From NCBI GenBank assembly GCA_013415595.1, contig JAAEEW010000067.1, positions 1 through 18,865 on the forward strand: a DNA stretch of 18,865 bases, in the 5' to 3' direction. The notes beneath the pieces were generated by a model. That model searched no databases. It was not told the origin of the DNA and worked only from the letters and a program-made list of their open reading frames with translations. This DNA is from Methanosarcinales archaeon. Lineage in GTDB: Archaea > Halobacteriota > Methanosarcinia > Methanotrichales > Methanotrichaceae. The position numbers and the translations under genes were made by a program. Shown here piece by piece: positions 1 through 6,384 of the stretch (positions are counted from its first letter, which is position 1; each line of letters begins with the position of its first letter).

Positions 1-261
1 AAGGGCCGGGTGATCGACGCCCGGGCCAAGGGAAATATCGTCAACCACCTGGCCGAGCTGGAGAAGATCAGCCCGGACAACGTTGTGGCCGTGGGAGACG
101 GGGCCAACGACTGCCTCATGATCCAGAACGCCGGCCTGGGCGTGGCCTTCAACGCCAAGGAGATCCTGAAGAAGGTATCCAACGGCTCCATATCCCGGGA
201 CAACCTGCTGGGGCTTCTAAACGTGCTCGGAATCGCCGAGAAGGGAAGAGAGCTGCTCTAA
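1..261 (+). CDS. serB: Phosphoserine phosphatase SerB, C-terminal part (5' end outside window)
   Basis: The reading frame is open from the first base and ends in TAA. The 86 visible residues are the C-terminal end of a HAD-superfamily phosphatase. VAVGDGANDCLMIQNAGLGV is HAD motif IV, with the acidic pair that binds magnesium, followed by the VAFNAKE stretch typical of SerB. SerB hydrolyses O-phosphoserine to serine in the cytoplasm, the last step of the phosphorylated serine pathway. The catalytic DxDxT motif and cap domain lie to the left of the window, so integrity cannot be judged. It precedes the S19e operon on the same strand, but a TATA-like box and a 172-nt gap suggest separate transcription. 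Another HAD phosphatase is possible but less likely given the NAGLGVAFNAK context. Confidence 0.88.
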   Translation, partial: KGRVIDARAKGNIVNHLAELEKISPDNVVAVGDGANDCLMIQNAGLGVAFNAKEILKKVSNGSISRDNLLGLLNVLGIAEKGRELL

Positions 262-366
262 AGTCCCGTGCTTGAGGCGACAAGGGAGGACGGGCCACGA
301 GGGGCCACAAAACCAAGGGGACATCCCTTCGCACCGCCCCCAACGGGTTCGAGCCATACGGAAAAA

Positions 367-378
367 GCATTTATACTT
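367..378 (+). promoter_or_regulatory. TATA box of the S19e-FtsY operon
   Basis: GCATTTATACTT, preceded by a purine-rich BRE-like GAAAAA, stands in the gap between serB and S19e. A start site about 25 nt downstream, near 398, would leave a leader of some 35 nt containing the GGAGG at 419-423. The rest of the gap (262-366) shows only a small hairpin at 315-329 (AAGGG/CCCTT, loop GACAT) and a short direct repeat of GGGCCAC. The hairpin could help end serB transcription but has no T-tract. Confidence 0.55.
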
Positions 379-433
379 GTTCTGATTTTAGGATTCCTGG
401 TCCGTTCCTTATCGTCTTGGAGGATTGAAGGAT

Positions 434-883
434 TTGACAACTGTTTATGACGTGCCTCCCTCTGATCTGATCCACGCGGTGGCCGAGGAGCTTAAGTCAA
501 ACGAGAAAATCGAGCTGCCTGAGTGGGCCATTTACGTGAAGACAGGAGTGCACAAGGAGATGTCGCCTATACAGGCAGACTGGTGGTATGTGCGATGTGC
601 ATCGGTGCTCCGCCGGGTCTATATTGATGGACCCGTTGGCGTTTCCCGGCTCAGGTCATATTACGGCGGAAAGAAAGCAAAGAAGGTAGCCACCGGGAAG
701 TTCGCCAAGGGCAGCGGCTCAGTGGTGAGGGAAGCTTTGCAGCAACTGGAGAAGGCAGGTTACGTAAAGAAGTTCAAGAACGGCAGACAGATAACCCCCC
801 AGGGGCAGTCTTTCTTGGACGGCGTGGCCTATGCAGTAAAAGGCAAACTGCAGGAGACCATACCGGAACTCTCGAGGTATTGA
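434..883 (+). CDS. rps19e: Small ribosomal subunit protein eS19
   Basis: This is archaeal/eukaryotic-type ribosomal protein S19e, 149 residues, the usual size. It helps build the head of the 30S subunit. Family hallmarks are the N-terminal TTVYDVP, the PEWAIYVKTGVHKEM and QADWWYVRCASVLRRVYIDG blocks, the RLRSYYGGKKAKK basic stretch, and the C-terminal winged-helix part with ALQQLEKAGYVKK and ITPQGQSFLD. I chose the TTG at 434 because the protein then begins (M)TTVYDVP as in relatives and sits 10 nt after GGAGG (419-423). The in-frame TTG at 425 lies only 1 nt from that Shine-Dalgarno sequence. It is the first gene of a tightly packed operon, and the next gene starts 3 nt after its stop. Confidence 0.95.
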   Translation: MTTVYDVPPSDLIHAVAEELKSNEKIELPEWAIYVKTGVHKEMSPIQADWWYVRCASVLRRVYIDGPVGVSRLRSYYGGKKAKKVATGKFAKGSGSVVREALQQLEKAGYVKKFKNGRQITPQGQSFLDGVAYAVKGKLQETIPELSRY

Positions 884-886
884 ATC

Positions 887-1225
887 ATGGATGATGAGCT
901 CGCGGATCTGAGGCGGAAAAAACTGGAGCAAATGCAAAGGCAGCAGATGGATTCCCAAGTCTATGCTGCCCAGCAGGAACAGATGCAGCAGGAGGTCGAG
1001 GCGAAGAAGCAGGCCATACTGCGAAGCATTCTAGCCCCTGAGGCCAGAGAACGCCTCAGCAGCATCCGCATGACCAGACCGGAGTTCGTCGCTCAGATAG
1101 AGGCTCAGCTCATCATGCTGGCCCAGAGCGGCAGGCTCAAGTCGGTGATCACAGACGAGCAGCTCAAGGCAATATTACAGCAGGCCCAGCCGAAGAAAAG
1201 GGATATCAATATTAAGCGGATTTGA
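887..1225 (+). CDS. PDCD5-family DNA-binding protein
   Basis: This 112-residue protein belongs to the PDCD5/TFAR19 family, small three-helix-core nucleic-acid-binding proteins of archaea and eukaryotes. Visible features are an acidic start (MDDELADLRRKKLEQ), a long Gln/Glu-rich helix (roughly residues 5-45), the conserved ILAPEARERLSSIRMTRPEF segment (about 47-66) and the basic C-terminus QPKKRDINIKRI. The family is almost always encoded beside S19e in archaea, as here, which suggests a link to ribosome or chromatin function; the cellular role in archaea is not settled. The ATG lies 3 nt after the S19e stop, consistent with translational coupling. Annotation pipelines usually call it 'DNA-binding protein'. 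Confidence 0.93.
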   Translation: MDDELADLRRKKLEQMQRQQMDSQVYAAQQEQMQQEVEAKKQAILRSILAPEARERLSSIRMTRPEFVAQIEAQLIMLAQSGRLKSVITDEQLKAILQQAQPKKRDINIKRI

Positions 1226-1236
1226 TCCGTGACGTT

Positions 1237-1839
1237 ATGGAAGTATCTACGCTATTCAGCGGTGGGAAAGACAGCGGTCTGACGACGATATTGCTCGAGC
1301 CCTTCTTCGACGAGGTAAACCTGGTAACCTTCAGCTTCGGCAGAGACGAAGCCTGGAGGATAGCGTCAGATGCGGCCAGGGAGCTCGGACACCCCCACCG
1401 GACGGTGGTCCTGGACGACGAAGTCCTGGAGAGGTGTCTGGAGCTGTTGATGAAGGAGGGATATCCCAACGGCGCCCTCAACTACGTCCACAGATGTGCG
1501 GTGGAGTCTCTGGCCGGCGAGGCCGAGTACATCGCCGACGGGACCAGGAGAGACGATCGTGCGCCGGTCATGAGCATGAGCGAGATACGAAGCCTGGAGG
1601 ACCGGAGACGGGTCAGCTACATCCGTCCGCTGGCAGGCTGGGGCTACAAAGTCATAAATCAACTGGCTAGCCGGTACATGGAGTACGACGTGCTGGCCAG
1701 CGATAAGTACCCTGCTTCAGACTTTGAGGTGGGGCTGAGACATGTCATCGCCGAACGCTTCGGGGAGACCGAGGTGAACAGGATATTTCCGGCTAAACAT
1801 TCTCATTCCAGAGTGATTCGGAGGAAGAGCGTTGAGTAA
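1237..1839 (+). CDS. PP-loop ATPase / adenine nucleotide alpha-hydrolase-like protein
   Basis: This 200-residue protein starts with the PP-loop pyrophosphatase motif SGGKDS (residues 8-13) after a short beta strand (MEVSTLF). That is the ATP-binding signature of the family that includes tRNA-thiolating enzymes, NAD synthetase and asparagine synthetase. Further conserved-looking blocks are NYVHRCAVESLA, ADGTRRDDRAPVMSM and IRPLAGWG. The ADGTRRDD segment resembles substrate loops of adenylating enzymes. The substrate is unknown; position between PDCD5 and L39e suggests RNA or ribosome modification, which is inference. ATG 1237 is preferred over the in-frame TTG at 1222 because the strand leading to SGGKDS then starts normally. 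It overlaps the next gene by 8 nt. Confidence 0.8.
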   Translation: MEVSTLFSGGKDSGLTTILLEPFFDEVNLVTFSFGRDEAWRIASDAARELGHPHRTVVLDDEVLERCLELLMKEGYPNGALNYVHRCAVESLAGEAEYIADGTRRDDRAPVMSMSEIRSLEDRRRVSYIRPLAGWGYKVINQLASRYMEYDVLASDKYPASDFEVGLRHVIAERFGETEVNRIFPAKHSHSRVIRRKSVE

Positions 1840-1981
1840 GAAGATGAAGGGCAAGAAGATACGGCTTGCCAAGGCGTTCAACCAGAATCGGAGAGTTCCG
1901 ACCTGGGTTATAATGAAGACCATGCGCCGGGTGATGAGCCACCCTAAGAGACGCCACTGGCGGAGAAGCTCGCTGGAGTAG
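1832..1981 (+). CDS. rpl39e: Large ribosomal subunit protein eL39
   Basis: A 49-residue, very basic protein too short for many gene callers. It is L39e, which lines the peptide exit tunnel of the archaeal/eukaryotic large subunit. The conserved run KKIRLAKAFNQNRRVPTWV (residues 8-26) and the C-terminal SHPKRRHWRRSSL are diagnostic. The start is TTG at 1832, inside the end of the PP-loop gene (8-nt overlap), with GGAGG at 1820-1824 leaving a 7-nt spacer. The internal ATG at 1844 would cut off the usual MSKK-type start. L31e follows 9 nt after its stop. Confidence 0.95.
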   Translation: MSKKMKGKKIRLAKAFNQNRRVPTWVIMKTMRRVMSHPKRRHWRRSSLE

Positions 1982-1990
1982 GTGGCATTC

Positions 1991-2254
1991 ATGGATATTG
2001 AGCAGATTTACACCATACCACTCAGGAAGGCCAAGCTGGCCCCGAGGTGGAAGAGATCGGAAAGAGCGGTCTGTGAAGTTAAAGACTTCCTGTCCAGACA
2101 CATGAAAACCTCCGGGGACAAGATAAAGCTGGACACCGGCCTCACCGAGATCATCTGGGCCAGGGGCTGCGAAAAGCCGCCACTGAAGGTCCGGGTGAGG
2201 GCAATCAAGTTCGAAGACGGTGCCGTAGAGGCGGAGTTCGCAGGTGAGAGATAG
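1991..2254 (+). CDS. rpl31e: Large ribosomal subunit protein eL31
   Basis: An 87-residue L31e, a component of the 50S subunit near the exit-tunnel rim. The start MDIEQIYTIPLRKAK and the following RWKRSERAV and VKDFLSRHMK blocks fit the family, as does the C-terminal PPLKVRVRAIKFEDG strand. ATG 1991 is chosen because it gives the typical N-terminus and lies 6 nt after GGTGG. An in-frame GTG at 1982 would add three residues (MAF) and cannot be fully excluded. Pairing with L39e and aIF6 is the standard archaeal order. The 3' end overlaps the aIF6 start by 11 nt. Confidence 0.95.
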   Translation: MDIEQIYTIPLRKAKLAPRWKRSERAVCEVKDFLSRHMKTSGDKIKLDTGLTEIIWARGCEKPPLKVRVRAIKFEDGAVEAEFAGER

Positions 2255-2912
2255 AAGACTCAAGATCGCCGGCAGCTCCCTGCTGGGCGTATTCTCCCGC
2301 TGTACGGAGAGGGTCGTCCTGGTGCCGCCGGAGACCGATCCCCGGGCATTCCCCATCCTGGAGGAAGGGCTGGGGGTAAAGCCGCAGGTCTTCCGGGCGG
2401 CTGGAAGCTCGGTAGTGGGCTCGCTGGTCAGCGGCAATTCAAACGGATTTATGGTGACCGCCTACGCCACCGAGGAGGAGATCAAGACCCTCTCGGAGCA
2501 CGGCAAGGTGGCCAGACTGCCGGGCAAGATCAGCGCCGCAGGCAACGTAATTCTGGCCAACGACAACGCAGCACTGGTCCATCCGGGGCTTGGCACCAGG
2601 GCCTGCAACAAGATTGCAGAGACCCTGAACGTCGAGGTTCGGAGGGGGACCATCGGCGGCCTGAAAACCGTGGGCATGACCTCTGTGGCCACCAACAAGG
2701 GGATAATAGCCCATCCCCGGATAAGCGAGGAAGAGCTGGCCATTCTGGAGGAGCTGTTTCAGGCTCCGGTGGACGTGGGCACGGTGAACTTCGGATCGCC
2801 CCTGGTTGGCTCCGGAGTGCTGGCCAACAGCCGGGGGTATCTGGCCGGGGCGGAGACCACGGGCCCGGAGCTGGGAAGGATAGAGGACACACTAGGTTTT
2901 GTGGGGTGGTGA
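2244..2912 (+). CDS. eif6: Translation initiation factor aIF6
   Basis: A 222-residue aIF6, the ribosome anti-association factor that binds the 50S subunit face and blocks premature joining with 30S. The five-fold pseudo-symmetric alpha/beta repeat family is recognisable from GSSLLGVFSRCTERVVLVPP near the start, NDNAALVHPGL in the middle, VGMTSVATNKGIIAHP (about residues 142-157) and VNFGSPLVGSGVLANSRGYL near the end. Length is normal. The start is GTG 2244, which overlaps L31e by 11 nt and implies translational coupling; no better in-frame start lies nearby. The next gene begins 1 nt after the stop. Confidence 0.95.
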   Translation: MRDRRLKIAGSSLLGVFSRCTERVVLVPPETDPRAFPILEEGLGVKPQVFRAAGSSVVGSLVSGNSNGFMVTAYATEEEIKTLSEHGKVARLPGKISAAGNVILANDNAALVHPGLGTRACNKIAETLNVEVRRGTIGGLKTVGMTSVATNKGIIAHPRISEEELAILEELFQAPVDVGTVNFGSPLVGSGVLANSRGYLAGAETTGPELGRIEDTLGFVGW

Positions 2913-2913
2913 A

Positions 2914-3102
2914 ATGAACAAGTACGTTATCCGAGGTAGTTACAGGGCCGGGATTCTCGGGAATGAGTGGCGGACCTTCACCAAGGAGATTGTCAGCCAG
3001 AACGAGAAGAACGCCAGGGATAAGGCCTACTCCATGATGGGTAGCGAGCACGGCCTGAAGAGAAACTCGATAGTATTAGATGAGGTGACTCTCAGTGAGT
3101 GA
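2914..3102 (+). CDS. rpl18a: Large ribosomal subunit protein eL20/L18a (LX)
   Basis: A 62-residue protein recognised as archaeal LX (L18Ae/eL20). MNKYVIRGSYRAG and EWRTFTKEIVSQNEKNARDK match the family, and SEHGLKRNSIVLDEV forms the C-terminal strand. Its place between aIF6 and prefoldin alpha is the conserved archaeal arrangement. ATG 2914 is preferred over the upstream in-frame TTG at 2899 because it lies just after a GGGGTGGTG Shine-Dalgarno-like run and gives the normal N-terminus. It overlaps the prefoldin gene by 8 nt. Confidence 0.92.
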   Translation: MNKYVIRGSYRAGILGNEWRTFTKEIVSQNEKNARDKAYSMMGSEHGLKRNSIVLDEVTLSE

Positions 3103-3532
3103 TGCCTCCGCGGATGATCAGGTCCGATCTCTGTTGATGGCCTATCAGGAATACCAAGCGGAGGCAGAGGCCATCGTCCAGCAGCTCAACCTGACCCAGA
3201 TGACCGTTCAGGGGCTGGACCGGGCGGTCAGCGCCATCGAGGCCATGCAGTCGGCTGTGGAGGGCCAGGATATCCTGGTGCCCATCGGGTCGGGGTCGTT
3301 CATCCATGCCAGGCTGGCATCCAGAGAGAAGGTGATCCTGAACGTCGGATCCGGGGTCTCCATAGAAAAGCCCGCTGCAGAGGCCGTAGAGAACCTGAAG
3401 GTCCGCCGGACCGAGGTGGCGGAGGGCTCCAAGAAGCTCAACGAGGTTCTGGCCAAGATAGAGGAAGAGATGGCCAAGATTCAGTCGGTAGTGGAGAAAT
3501 ACCAGGCTGGGAGCGAAGGAGTTGTTCAATAA
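3095..3532 (+). CDS. pfdA: Prefoldin subunit alpha
   Basis: A 145-residue prefoldin alpha subunit. Two alpha and four beta subunits form the hexameric jellyfish-like holdase that passes unfolded proteins to the thermosome. The protein shows the expected layout: an N-terminal coiled coil (about residues 5-50), a central beta-hairpin region with DILVPIGSGSFIHARL and ILNVGSGVSIEK (about 59-91), and a C-terminal coiled coil (about 93-137, NLKVRRTEVAEGSKKLNEVL). The start is GTG 3095, overlapping LX by 8 nt. The ftsY start lies inside its last codons (11-nt overlap), the usual archaeal neighbour. Confidence 0.94.
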   Translation: MSDASADDQVRSLLMAYQEYQAEAEAIVQQLNLTQMTVQGLDRAVSAIEAMQSAVEGQDILVPIGSGSFIHARLASREKVILNVGSGVSIEKPAAEAVENLKVRRTEVAEGSKKLNEVLAKIEEEMAKIQSVVEKYQAGSEGVVQ

Positions 3533-4649
3533 GCTGAAGGAGAAGCTGGCCGGGTTCAAGGAGTCCGTGGCCAGCAAGATCAAGGAGAAAGCCTCCGCTC
3601 CCCGGGACTCTCTGGCCAAGGTCTCCGCCACCAGTAATGAGGTGCCGGCCAAATCCGCAGCCAGGAACTCGAACAAAGGCGCCGGGTCGGGCAGCTCTTC
3701 TGCCGTGCAGGCGGCAGAGGCGCCAAAGGCCAAAGAAAACTCCAGGCCCAGGATCTCCCTGGCGGAGAAGGCCAAGGCCCTGATCATCGAGCGGGAGGTC
3801 ATCCTGGACGAGAAAGACCTCTCTGAGCCCCTGTGGCAACTGGAGATGGCCCTGCTGGAGAGCGACGTGGCCCTGCCGGTGGCCGAGGAGATCGTGACCT
3901 CCATCAAGACCGACCTGACGGGACGGAAGAAGAAGATCGGGTCGGACACTGGCGAGCTGGCCGAGGTGGCCCTGCGCTCGGCGCTGATGAAGGTTCTTTC
4001 CAGGAACAGCTTCGATTTTGACGAGTTCATGAAGACGGCCCCAAGGCCGGTCAAGATCATCTTCGTAGGCGTCAACGGCACCGGGAAGACCACCAGCATT
4101 GCCAAGGTGGCCAAGTACCTGAAGGATCAGGGATACTCGGTCATACTGGCCGCGGGAGACACCTTCCGGGCGGGGGCCATAGAGCAGATCGAGGTCCACG
4201 CCACCAAGCTGGACATCAAGCTCATAAAGCACAAGACCGGCGGAGACCCGGCGGCAGTGATCTTCGACGCCGTGGAGTACGCCAGGTCCCACAACAAAGA
4301 TGTGGTGCTGGCAGATACCGCAGGCAGGCTGCACACCAACATCAACCTGATGGACCAGATGAGAAAGATCGTCCGGGTGACCAAGCCGGACCTGCTGATT
4401 TTCGTGGACGAAGCCATCGCCGGCAACGACGCCGTGGAGCGAGCCCGTCTGTTCAACGAGTCTGTGCCCATCAGCGGCAGCATCCTGACCAAGACCGATG
4501 CCGACGCCAAGGGCGGATCGGCCATATCCATCGCCCACATCACCGGAAAGCCGGTTCTGTTCCTGGGCGTGGGCCAGGACTATCCGGACCTGATCAAGTT
4601 CCGGCCGGAATGGCTGCTGGAAAGGCTGCTGGGAGAGAGCGAGAACTGA
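3522..4649 (+). CDS. ftsY: Signal recognition particle receptor FtsY
   Basis: A 375-residue FtsY, the SRP-receptor GTPase that docks ribosome-SRP complexes at the membrane. Residues 1-75 are a charged, Ala/Lys/Ser-rich A domain with an amphipathic start (MFNKLKEKLAGFKESV). The N domain spans about 78-165. The GTPase G domain carries GVNGTGKTTS (183-192), GDTFRAGA (212-219), DTAGR (265-269) and TKTDADAKGG (323-332), all intact. The C-terminal LGVGQDYPDLIKFRPEWLLE is typical. The start is TTG 3522, overlapping pfdA by 11 nt; GGGAG at 3509-3513 is the likelier Shine-Dalgarno because AAGGAG directly abuts the codon. Two tandem in-frame stops (TGA TAA) close the gene, which ends the operon. HARP lies convergent 40 nt downstream. 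Confidence 0.96.
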   Translation: MFNKLKEKLAGFKESVASKIKEKASAPRDSLAKVSATSNEVPAKSAARNSNKGAGSGSSSAVQAAEAPKAKENSRPRISLAEKAKALIIEREVILDEKDLSEPLWQLEMALLESDVALPVAEEIVTSIKTDLTGRKKKIGSDTGELAEVALRSALMKVLSRNSFDFDEFMKTAPRPVKIIFVGVNGTGKTTSIAKVAKYLKDQGYSVILAAGDTFRAGAIEQIEVHATKLDIKLIKHKTGGDPAAVIFDAVEYARSHNKDVVLADTAGRLHTNINLMDQMRKIVRVTKPDLLIFVDEAIAGNDAVERARLFNESVPISGSILTKTDADAKGGSAISIAHITGKPVLFLGVGQDYPDLIKFRPEWLLERLLGESEN

Positions 4650-4689
4650 TAAATTCAGGCCAGGGCCATAGAAGTCCGGCGTCCGGGCA

Positions 4690-5412
4690 TCAAATCATCC
4701 GGCCCTCCTGAAACTCTTCCTCGTCGGCGAGCCCCCGCATGGGAGCCACGGCCATGTACTCCCGGATCATGGCCGGAAAGGACCGGGACTCCATGAACCG
4801 CAGGCCTAGTTGCTCCGCCCACCTCTGGATTCCCAGGTCCTGGGAGACCACTGCCGCGTCCAGATCCTTGGCCAGGAGCAGGACGTCGATATCCGGCGCG
4901 CTGTCCAGGATGCCGTAGCGCAGAGCGTTCCTGTACTTTTCCCGGAACTTGCGAATTATGCTGCCTATGACCTCCCGCTCGATGTCCTCCTTCATATCCT
5001 TCAGGTTGGGCTCGCTGGAGCTGAGGGTCACGCATCTGGAGACCGCCTCCCAGATGGCCTCCTCGGAGACGTTCATGCCCTTGTTGATCCGGCCGCGCAT
5101 GTAATCCACATACTCGTAGAATATCTTGGACGGAATCTTGACCCGGTAGCGATCCGGGGTCTTCTTGACCAGCCAGGTGTCCACCTTGCTGAGCACCACG
5201 GCGTTGCAGTTGTTGTTCCGGGCGAAGTCCTTTATCTCGTTGTACACCGACGGGTAAGGGACGTAGCAGCTTATCCCCAGATGAAGCCGGCCCTGAGCTA
5301 CCCGCTCCAAGATGGCGTTCATCCCTTCACAAATTGTATTGCAGCCCTCGCCCTCCCATGCCTGGGAGTCCGTCAGGGCCGTGGTATCAAGAACGAACCT
5401 CTGGCGTAACAT
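4690..5412 (-). CDS. HARP-type PIN-domain nuclease (RNA-free RNase P family, 'RNA ligase partner')
   Basis: A 240-residue protein of the PIN_5/UPF0278 family, known as HARP (homologs of Aquifex RNase P) and also annotated 'RNA ligase partner protein'. Members can cleave pre-tRNA 5' leaders without RNA. Residues that look catalytic are D9 in VLDTTALTD and D170, D174 and D192 in the C-terminal ILDSAPDIDVLLLAKDLD and SQDLG stretches. The spacings 170-174-192 equal those of the catalytic aspartates D138, D142 and D160 reported for Aquifex Aq_880 (from memory). A helical insert at about 95-165 holds the family's protruding helices. The C-terminal 20 residues are acidic. ATG 5412 follows a TATA box by about 25 nt, so the mRNA is probably nearly leaderless. 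No RNA ligase gene is adjacent. Confidence 0.88.
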   Translation of the reverse strand: MLRQRFVLDTTALTDSQAWEGEGCNTICEGMNAILERVAQGRLHLGISCYVPYPSVYNEIKDFARNNNCNAVVLSKVDTWLVKKTPDRYRVKIPSKIFYEYVDYMRGRINKGMNVSEEAIWEAVSRCVTLSSSEPNLKDMKEDIEREVIGSIIRKFREKYRNALRYGILDSAPDIDVLLLAKDLDAAVVSQDLGIQRWAEQLGLRFMESRSFPAMIREYMAVAPMRGLADEEEFQEGRMI

Positions 5413-5436
5413 CCAGTTAAGTTCTTGACCGTCAGA

Positions 5437-5447
5437 ATATATAAAAT
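5437..5447. promoter_or_regulatory. TATA-like element between divergent HARP and nrpR genes
   Basis: ATATATAAAAT lies between the divergent starts. Read on the minus strand (ATTTTATATAT) it predicts initiation near 5417, about 5 nt before the HARP ATG. Read on the plus strand it would place a start near 5467, giving the nrpR gene a leader of about 40 nt that includes its Shine-Dalgarno. A second plus-strand candidate, ATTAATAAA near 5469-5477, would start transcription too close to the Shine-Dalgarno to be favoured. Confidence 0.5.
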
Positions 5448-5495
5448 GGCATCCACCGGATACAAAGGATTAATAAACCCAGGTTCCAGGTATCT

Positions 5496-5502
5496 GAGGT
5501 GA
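5496..5502 (+). promoter_or_regulatory. Ribosome binding site deciding the nrpR start
   Basis: GAGGTGA is an extended match to the archaeal anti-Shine-Dalgarno complement GGAGGTGA. It ends 5 nt before the TTG at 5508. The earlier in-frame GTG at 5499 lies inside this site, so it is unlikely to be the start. Confidence 0.6.
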
Positions 5503-5507
5503 GATCT

Positions 5508-6227
5508 TTGCAGCCACTGGCATTCACCCTTTCCAAAATAGAGAACCTGATGCACCAGGTAACCTTCGATCCCCTGACCGGCCGGGGAAAGATCATCACC
5601 AACACCTCACTGGTCAGAAAGGAGCAGATCGAGGAGACCCTGGCCGTCTTTCACGACGCCATAACCAGCGGGCTGGCCGTATGCCCTCTGATCAAGCTGG
5701 AAGAGGACGGCAAGCACGTCCGCATCTACACCGCCTGCAGCATGACCATCGACGGCGTGCTGCTCAAGCAGGGCATACCGGTGCGGCCCAAGGGGGGCGG
5801 CCTGATCGAGGTGCTGGACCGGGAGCCGCTCCGGTTCACGGACATGCTCATGTACTGGGCCACCACCATCGATCCCATAGACATACTGATCGCCCAGGAG
5901 CTGACCGGCATCACCGGCATGATGAGGACCGGAAACGGCCGAATTCTGGGCAATCTGCAGGAGGTGCCAATGCTGGCCCGGGAGAGGATCGAGGAAGTCC
6001 TGGACCACCTGGCCCGGGTGGAGTTCACCGGAGTGCTGGAGCTGGGTGAGCCCAACATGGACGTGCTGGGAGTGCCGGTGGAGCGGGACCATCTGGGAAT
6101 AGCCCTGGTGGGGGGCACCAACCTGGCGGCAGCGGCCCTGGAGTACGGGATAGGCATCCAGACCGAGTCCATCTCCGGCCTGACCGAGGTCGCCGAGATG
6201 GGGCATATCGAAGATATCGTCTGCTAA
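5508..6227 (+). CDS. nrpRII: NrpR-type transcriptional regulator domain protein without HTH (NrpRII-like)
   Basis: A 239-residue protein consisting of one NrpR (DUF128) domain. In methanogens NrpR represses nitrogen-assimilation genes and releases DNA when it binds 2-oxoglutarate. Family-like blocks include GRGKIITNTSLV near the N-terminus, RILGNLQEVPMLARERIEEV (146-165), DVLGVPVERDHLGIALVGGT (185-204) and GIGIQTESISGLTEV (214-228). There is no N-terminal winged helix: the protein begins MQPLAFTLSKIENL and goes straight into the regulatory domain. Methanosarcina has this split form, where NrpRI carries the HTH and NrpRII is the HTH-less partner that contacts the basal transcription machinery. 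TTG 5508 is chosen from the Shine-Dalgarno. No nif or gln genes are nearby. The symbol is inferred from domain layout. Confidence 0.82.
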   Translation: MQPLAFTLSKIENLMHQVTFDPLTGRGKIITNTSLVRKEQIEETLAVFHDAITSGLAVCPLIKLEEDGKHVRIYTACSMTIDGVLLKQGIPVRPKGGGLIEVLDREPLRFTDMLMYWATTIDPIDILIAQELTGITGMMRTGNGRILGNLQEVPMLARERIEEVLDHLARVEFTGVLELGEPNMDVLGVPVERDHLGIALVGGTNLAAAALEYGIGIQTESISGLTEVAEMGHIEDIVC

Positions 6228-6278
6228 TCAGGACGCCTGGCCGGCCCGGGCGGCGGCCCAGCCTGAAGCCTCGGCCGC

Positions 6279-6292
6279 CTGCCTATCGGCAG
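6279..6292 (+). terminator. Small hairpin downstream of nrpR, possible transcription end
   Basis: CTGCC/GGCAG with loop TATC lies in the GC-rich gap between nrpR and polX (6228-6384). It has no following T-tract, so a terminator role is weak; the only T-rich run is CTTTTTAT just before polX. Confidence 0.2.
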
Positions 6293-6350
6293 ACGAAGAG
6301 ATGCTCCGACGGCCCCCTGTCGACGGCCAGGGGAGGCTAGCGGCTCGAAA

Positions 6351-6360
6351 CGGTTATAGT
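6351..6360 (+). promoter_or_regulatory. TATA-like box of polX
   Basis: CGGTTATAGT is centred about 30 nt before the GTG at 6385. No Shine-Dalgarno is visible between it and the start, which fits a nearly leaderless mRNA and supports the GTG start. Confidence 0.4.
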
Positions 6361-6384
6361 TCATCGATTCAACTCTTTTTATCT

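Noticed and set aside
340..360. GGTTCGAGCC resembling a tRNA T-arm
   Set aside because: Stem pairing extends only two bases, and no acceptor, D or anticodon arms lie upstream.
3092..4538. Two long minus-strand frames opposite pfdA and ftsY
   Set aside because: They overlap genes with intact motifs and show antisense-type composition.
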